Shown: in pieces, positions 58,560-64,000 of the stretch | How the letters are laid out: the number at the start of each line of letters is the position of its first letter | Position numbering within the stretch: position 1 is the stretch's first letter | Source of the DNA: Petaurus breviceps papuanus | Lineage: Eukaryota; Chordata; Mammalia; Diprotodontia; Petauridae | Assembly: GCA_028583685.1 (NCBI GenBank) | Contig: JAMXIF010001253.1 | Span: 78,767,079 to 78,831,078 of the forward strand | Direction: 5' to 3' | DNA length: 64,000 nt | Translations under genes and position numbers: made by a program | Notes under the pieces: model-generated | Databases searched by the model: none | What the model was told of the DNA's origin: nothing | Seen by the model: the letters and a program-made list of their open reading frames with translations, nothing else

Positions 58560-59240
58560 TTCCTAATTTGTCCAAAACTGAACTAATTATAATTCTCACT
58601 AAACCTTTTCATCTTCTAAACTTCTCTATTTCTATCAAAGGCATTACATCCTTCTAGTCTCCCAGGTTCATAGTCTTAATGTTACACTCATCTCCTTACT
58701 TATACTCAACTCCACATAGCTAATAAAGTTGCCAAATCTTACTATTTCTACTTCCACAATATCTTTCACTTTTGACCCCATATTTATTCTCACACAGTTA
58801 CCACTTTATTTCAGGATTTCATCACCTTGTGACTAAATTATTGCAACAGCTTCCTAATTCTTCCCCTACCTCAAGCTTCTCATCACTCCTGTGGCATCAA
58901 AGTTTTCACCATTGTGACTCCCATATTCAGTTAATTCTAGTAGTTTTTGTTGTCTCTAGGTGGAAACAAAAATTGTCTTTTCAAGCCTTACACAAACAGA
59001 ACCAAATTTTCCAATCTCATTGAATATTACTTCCTATCCTGCCCTCCACAATACAGCCAAACTAGCTTTCTCTCTGTTTCTCCTGTGTGACAATCTATTT
59101 CATATTTCCAGTGCCTAGAAAGCACACCCTCCTTACTTCTGCCTCAGAGATTCTTGCTCTCTCTTTTAAGAAGCAGCTCAAGTATCATCTTTTTCATGAA
59201 GTATTTTCTCATTCCCCCAATCACTAGTGCACTTCTTTCC
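58560..59240 (+). repeat. LINE-2 relic, 3' part
   Basis: Plus-strand LINE-2 order: AGTCTCCCAGGTTCATAGTC, TTGCCAAATCTTACTATTTC, CAGGATTTCATCACCTTGTG, TATTGCAACAGCTTCCTAAT, ACAATACAGCCAAACTAGC, AGAAGCAGCTCAAGTATCAT and TTCATGAAGTATTTTCTCAT. The sequence before it (58050-58560) may belong but is less clear. Confidence 0.65.
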
Positions 59241-61669
59241 AAACTATTTTGCATATTTTGCATCTATTAAATTTGTATAAACATACCCATTAGTAATTGC
59301 ACCCAATTCAATGTATAAGTCAAGAATAGAACAAACACAGATAAGGAAAGAGATGAAGAGAAAACATAGACCTGTAAATATTGGTTATCTTGAGGGATAG
59401 CAGTGTAGTGTACAGACAATTGGGTATTGATCCCAATGGAAGACCAAAGAGATCCTGGGGCATTGTGATGCTGCTTTTGAGAAAGCTGCTCCCTAGGAGA
59501 GGACAAAAGCAAGGCAAGATCAAGGCTTAATAGTTCCAAGTGGTTACCCTATTTCCTAGCCATAAAAACCAGTCACCATGATGTAGTCCTGAACTTTTCA
59601 TCATGTGACAATTTGTCTACCCTCAGATACATTCCTACATACTTGGTGCCCGTTGCTTCCATTTTAAATGCTTTGGATCAATTGACTGTACAGTGGATAT
59701 CCCTTCATTGGTTAACTGTTTTAGTATTTCTTTGATGCCTTTGGCATAATTCTGATTTTGTTTTGTTTTGTTAAGATGTTTTGTTAAGAACATTGTTACA
59801 ATTGAGGTAACTTCTTCCAAAGTCACATGCTTATAAATTTTATCACATTCAGTGTAAGTGACAGGATAAAAATCTGTAATCTCTAATCATCCTCAGTGTG
59901 GGGATGATACAAGTGAAATTCTTCAGGACTTCCTCAGCTTTAAAACTCAGTTTTAAAGAACTCTATAGTAGCTCAATTCAAAGCATGTTGTTTCATTGGT
60001 ATACACTCAGTGAATTTTTTAAAATTAACTTTCACTTCTAAGCAGTCAAATTCTTGGTCTTTGAGAGCAAAGGTATAATACAATTCAGTGGTTTCAGATA
60101 ATCATCTACTCTCAGGAAGAGAAGACCTCTTAAGGACTTAGTTTTCCCATATTTAGGATGAGAGGGTTGGTTGGACAATATTATCTCCAAGCTCTTATGA
60201 TTCTGAGGAACATGTTCCCTCTGTGACCTAAAGACCAAACAGGGAACAAGTATAGAGTCAGGATTAGAAACATGAACTTTCTCCTAGTATGATACCATCC
60301 ACCCACAGGAACAGGGCCTTACAAATGTTTGGACAATTCATCCTTTACACTTTTGTTAACAGCCTGCTATGTCTAATTGCTCAAGATTCTATTTTCCACC
60401 AAAGCTCAAATCAGAGAATACTTTTAAAAATATATTCTAAAGGTCATTTGTAATCTTGCTGAAACCAAGGAAATAATGAGACGTCTAGGAAAGCCAAAAA
60501 TCTTGTTTTTTTTTTTCCCAAATGATACCTGAAAACCTACTAAGTTGCTCTGTGTCATTATCAAGACTCTCTATATTTTTGCAATGATACCTAATAGGGA
60601 AACATCTGTTGACAAGTTAACTTTACTTCTAAAAACAAATCTTCAAAGACAACTTGCTTTGTGGCAAAAAAAAAAAATACTTTTGATTGTAGAATTAATA
60701 TAAAACAGCTTAACATCTCATGAAAAATCCCTATGGGGTATTTGCACATATCTTAGCTGAAATAAAAATTATTAAGTAAATTAATTGAATTTACATTTGT
60801 GTAAGTACATTTCGCACCCCTCCCCCCACCAAAAAAACAACACAGAAACCAACCTTGTGATAGCATAAGGAGTTGCTCACTACAGGGAAACTCATCATAA
60901 TTTGTAAAGAATTCAGAAACATCAGAGATATATTATTTGGATGTTGGGGGTTTAAGAACAAAAAAACCTATAATATGGAATGTTTTTAACAAAAGGAAAA
61001 ATGCAAATTTGTCATCAGAGTTAGGAGTTTCCAAGACAAAGATTACATAAGGCTTCTTTTACAGAGAAATATGTAGCTACTTTGATATCAATTCTTCAAA
61101 AATCTGTGATTTCCTCAGCATGTATTGTCTCTCCCCTGATGGGCATTATCTTTTTACATATGGCTGTCATGAGTTTCTGGGGCCAAAAAGAGTCATTACT
61201 GCTAAAGAGCCTTTCCAAACTGAGCTAGACATGACCTTAGGCGAGACATACATACAGTTCATCGTTGGGCCATATTTCTTTTCCAGTTGGTAGGATGTGA
61301 AAAGGTTTAAACTTATTGGCATAGGCTCCAGGAAGCCAGAATCACCTCCATGACACACCAAGCCCAAAGTATAAATTGTAGTGGAAGTAAGCTTTCTATA
61401 CTCATTAATTAACCAATGAACTATATATTCACAAACTAATGAGCTTAGAAAGAAATGTAGATAATCTTCTTAATTGTATATTATCAAAAGAACTATTAGC
61501 AAAGCTGTGGGTCCACAACTGAATGAACACAAGATATTGGCCAAATTTCAAAGAGTGGAAAGTTAACTCACAGACTGGTTTCCTTTTATAATGGGACTCC
61601 TTACTGTCATTAGGGCCCAACTTCAAGAGAATCCCAACAGGGAGAGAAAGTATTGTAAACAGCAGACCA
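59241..61669. other. unassigned intergenic sequence with minus-strand protein-like stretches
   Basis: No repeat family recognised. Minus-strand frames at 59635-59826 (63 codons, open further upstream) and 60038-60238 (66 codons) lie close together and have a mixed, non-low-complexity composition. They could be pieces of a processed pseudogene, but I do not recognise the protein. The 66-codon minus frame at 61167-61367 is also unidentified. Confidence 0.3.
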
Positions 61670-61885
61670 ATAAAGTATCTAACATTTATGTGGCACTTTA
61701 TAGTTTTCAAAGTACTCTACATGGTCATTTAATTCTCACAACCCTATGAGGTATGTTCCATTATTATGTACTTTAATGACGAGGACACTGAAACAAGAGA
61801 TGTTAAATGACTTACCCAGGGACACACCGCTAGTCAGTGTAGAGGGCAGTGACTGTGGACTCCACTAGTGAACAGAACTCATTCT
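61670..61885 (-). repeat. MIR-type SINE, nearly full length
   Basis: TATGTGGCACTTTATAGTTT, TCAAAGTACTCTACATGGTC, TTCTCACAACCCTATGAGGT, GACGAGGACACTGAAACAAG, ATGACTTACCCAGGGACACA. Confidence 0.88.
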
Positions 61886-62854
61886 TCTCCTAGGTTCTTT
61901 AAGTAATCCATACTTTTGGCACAGTAACACCCACTTCCCAAGCATTTGTAATTTGAGGTAAAATCCCAGGAAGCTCCTTTTCAGGAAAACACTGGGGACT
62001 CATTTTAATGAATTCATGAAACCATTTTTAGCATGGATGATTGAATTTCACAGAGAATATTCAAATCTTCATTCTAGTAAGTGCTTTTAACCTCTTTACC
62101 CAATAAAACCTATTTTAGTAAGAGCAAAAATCATTGATTTGATTTTGTCTCACTGAATTTCCCCTTCTCACCTTCTAGAGAAGGTGTGAGGAAATAAATG
62201 TTTCAATATAGTCAATCAGAAGTAAAAATAAAGAAACAAATAATAGATAATATTCCATCCTGAATAATTCCTCCTAGAAGAGTAGCTACTGTGTAAGCAT
62301 ATACACATAGGCTAGTTAAATAAAAGGGAAAGAGAGCCTCAGAGATTAACCTAATAGTTAACAAAGTTAAGCTCCTGAATTTCAAAAGGATTCATGAAAA
62401 ACCTGAAGACAAAGATCACTGAATATTGAGTTCAGATTTCATGCCTTGACTTCAGCATCAGGAATATAATTGAAAAGTGCAGACTTTTCTGAAAAAGTTC
62501 TCATAAAATTATGAATAGAATAAGAAAACATAGTTCTTCTCAACTCTCAAAAATGCATTTTCCCACCATTTTTTGTTTACCGTTTCTCCAGTGATTAAAC
62601 AATGGAAATGTCAGGGGTAGGGGTGGGGGTGGGAATCCAGCTTGAGATAAAACTACCAAAAAACAAAGAAGTTGTTACAACTTGTATTGCATATAGTAAC
62701 AGAACTAATAGGTGAGATGTCTCAGAAGACACAGCTATTAACGAAGAAAACTCAGTATTCCCTCCTCCCCCAAGATAAGTGAAAAACTCAGAATTAAATA
62801 GTGGCCTTTAGTATTCTTGCTAAATTGCAAAATAATTCTACAATGGATAGGATT
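61886..62854. other. unassigned intergenic sequence
   Basis: No gene or repeat family recognised. Confidence 0.35.
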
Positions 62855-62944
62855 TTTTTTTAAATTTCTCACATAAGTCATGTTATAAAGAAGAATTAGA
62901 AGCAATGAGAGGAATTTCAAGTAAGAAGAAACAAAAGAAAACAC

Positions 62945-63013
<69 letters not shown>

Positions 63014-63839
63014 AAATAATGTGTATCTATCTGTATTCAGACTACAGAGTTCTTTCTCTGGATGTGGATTGCATTTTCCACCATGAGTCTTTTGGAGTTT
63101 TCTTGCATTGCTGAGAAGAGCAAAGTCTATCAAAGTTAGCAGTGTTCTCCTGGTTCTGCTCACTTCACTCAGCATCAGTTCATAGAAGTCTTTCCAGGTT
63201 TTTTTTTTAAGTTCGCCTGCTCATCATTTCTTATAGCACAATAGTATTCCATTACTTTCATATGCCGCAACTTGTTCAGTCATTCCCCAATTGATGGGAA
63301 TTCACTTCCATTTCCAAATCTTTGCCACCACAAAAAGAGCTGTAATGAATATTTTTGTACATGTGGATAATTTTCCCATTTTTAAGATCTCTTTGGGATA
63401 CAGTCCTAGAAGTGGTATTGCTGGATTAAATGGTATGTGCAGTTTTATATTCCTTTGGGCATAGTTACAAATTGTTCTCCAGAATAATTGGATCATTTCA
63501 CAATTCCACCAATAATGCATTAGAGTACCAATTTTCCCACATCTTCTCTAATATTCATCATTGTCCTGTTTTGTCATGTTTGCCAATCTGATAAGTGTGA
63601 TATGGTACCTCAGAGTTGTTTTGATTTACATTTCTCTAATCAATAGTGATTTAGAGCATTTTTATGACTATCCATAACTTTAATTTCTTCTTCTGAAAAC
63701 TGCCTGTTCATATCCTTTTATTATTTATCAACTGGAGAATGACTAGTATGCTTATAAATTTGACTTTTCTCTATGTATTTAAGAAATAAGGCCTTTATCA
63801 GAGATTCTAGCTGTAAAAATTGTTTCTGAGCTTCCTACT
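62855..63839 (-). mobile_element. LINE-1 3' part, minus strand
   Basis: 3' UTR in reverse (CTCACATAAGTCATGTTATA), then after a GA repeat TCTTTCTCTGGATGTGGATT and CTGGTTCTGCTCACTTCACT, then ORF2 C-terminal coding relic: the minus frame at 63302-63520 reads FNPAIPLLGLYPKEI, a LINE-1 ORF2 hallmark. Cut by a SINE at 63840. Confidence 0.88.
62946..63011. repeat. (GA)n microsatellite within the LINE-1 3' UTR
   Basis: About 60 bp of GA. Confidence 0.95.
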
Positions 63840-63955
63840 TCCCCCCCCCCTTTTTTTTTAAAGCAATCAGGGTTAAGTAACTTGCTCAAGGTTACACGGC
63901 CAGTTATTTCTGGGTGTGGTGCTGAGTATCTGAGCCCAGATTTGATCCCCAAGTG
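63840..63955 (-). mobile_element. marsupial tRNA-derived SINE, type B, minus strand, 5'-truncated
   Basis: C-run and T-run (tail complement), then AAGCAATCAGGGTTAAGTAA, CTTGCTCAAGGTTACACGGC, CAGTTATTTCTGGGTGTGGT and GAGCCCAGATTTGATCCC, after which homology stops. Confidence 0.88.
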
Positions 63956-64000
63956 TATCAGCAATGCCATATTCACAATGCCTATAGAGATTACAAATAT

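Noticed and set aside
61167-61367. 66-codon minus frame containing EKKYGP, recalling the start of CYP2 cytochromes P450
   Set aside because: Only a few residues agree, with no flanking splice sites or further exons; too weak to call.
62738-63175. 145-codon minus-strand frame with a long Leu/Ser run
   Set aside because: The run is the translated GA microsatellite inside LINE-1 3' UTR sequence; no gene.
1-64000. CRISPR arrays, operons, tRNA genes, integrons
   Set aside because: No spaced direct-repeat array, no bacterial-type gene layout, and the tRNA-like sequences are SINE heads.

Overview
The window reads as genomic DNA of a marsupial (metatherian) mammal. It is AT-rich and dominated by interspersed repeats typical of that lineage: tRNA-derived SINEs whose heads read GGGGCAGCTAGGTGG or GGGGCGGCCAGGTGG, LINE-1 copies beginning with GAGTCAAGATGGCAG, many MIR/THER-type CORE-SINEs, LINE-2 relics, nonautonomous hAT elements and solo retroviral LTRs. 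Nothing bacterial or viral in gene density is present, and nearly all open frames are shadows of repeats. I cannot name the species.

Only one protein-coding gene is supported, on the + strand: the 3' end of a polypeptide GalNAc-transferase, best assigned to GALNT13. Two alternative terminal coding exons are visible, each with its own acceptor and stop. The first (15543-15728) encodes a ricin-type lectin end with a longer tail. The second (21344-21484) encodes a GALNT1-like end, [12 protein letters not shown]. Both enter in the same phase, so they look mutually exclusive. Sequence before 15.5 kb is intron, and 21.5 kb to about 27.15 kb is probably 3' UTR. The rest is a gene desert.

Layout: 0-9.3 kb is intron with an ORF2-deleted LINE-1 (1.08-4.79 kb), SINEs, MIRs and two hAT elements. 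9.3-15.45 kb is a full-length but decayed LINE-1 with target-site duplications, ending 75 bp upstream of the first terminal exon's splice site. 15.5-27.2 kb holds the two exons, MIR/L2 relics and the 3' UTR. At 27.64 kb lies a near full-length 7SL RNA pseudogene. 28.3-34.5 kb holds two LINE-1 copies, each split by a solo LTR, and an RTE/SINE-like repeat. 35.6-37.7 kb holds two diverged LTRs of one family. 40.5-45.6 kb is a minus-strand half-L1-like element into which a second LINE-1 inserted. 46.4-47.6 kb is a long LINE-2 relic carrying a hAT insertion. 49.9-52.4 kb is a second half-L1-like element with the same ORF2 deletion. 54.6-64 kb holds a LINE-1 endonuclease-domain fragment, an AT-rich satellite-like tract, an LTR-like block with a minisatellite, a young SINE, a LINE-2 relic and a final LINE-1/SINE at the right edge.

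I found no new gene system. The points most worth following are the paired GALNT13 terminal exons and the LINE-1 beside one of them, a LINE-1 5'UTR-only insertion with an 18-bp target duplication and no poly(A), and the shared deletion junction of the half-L1-like elements.
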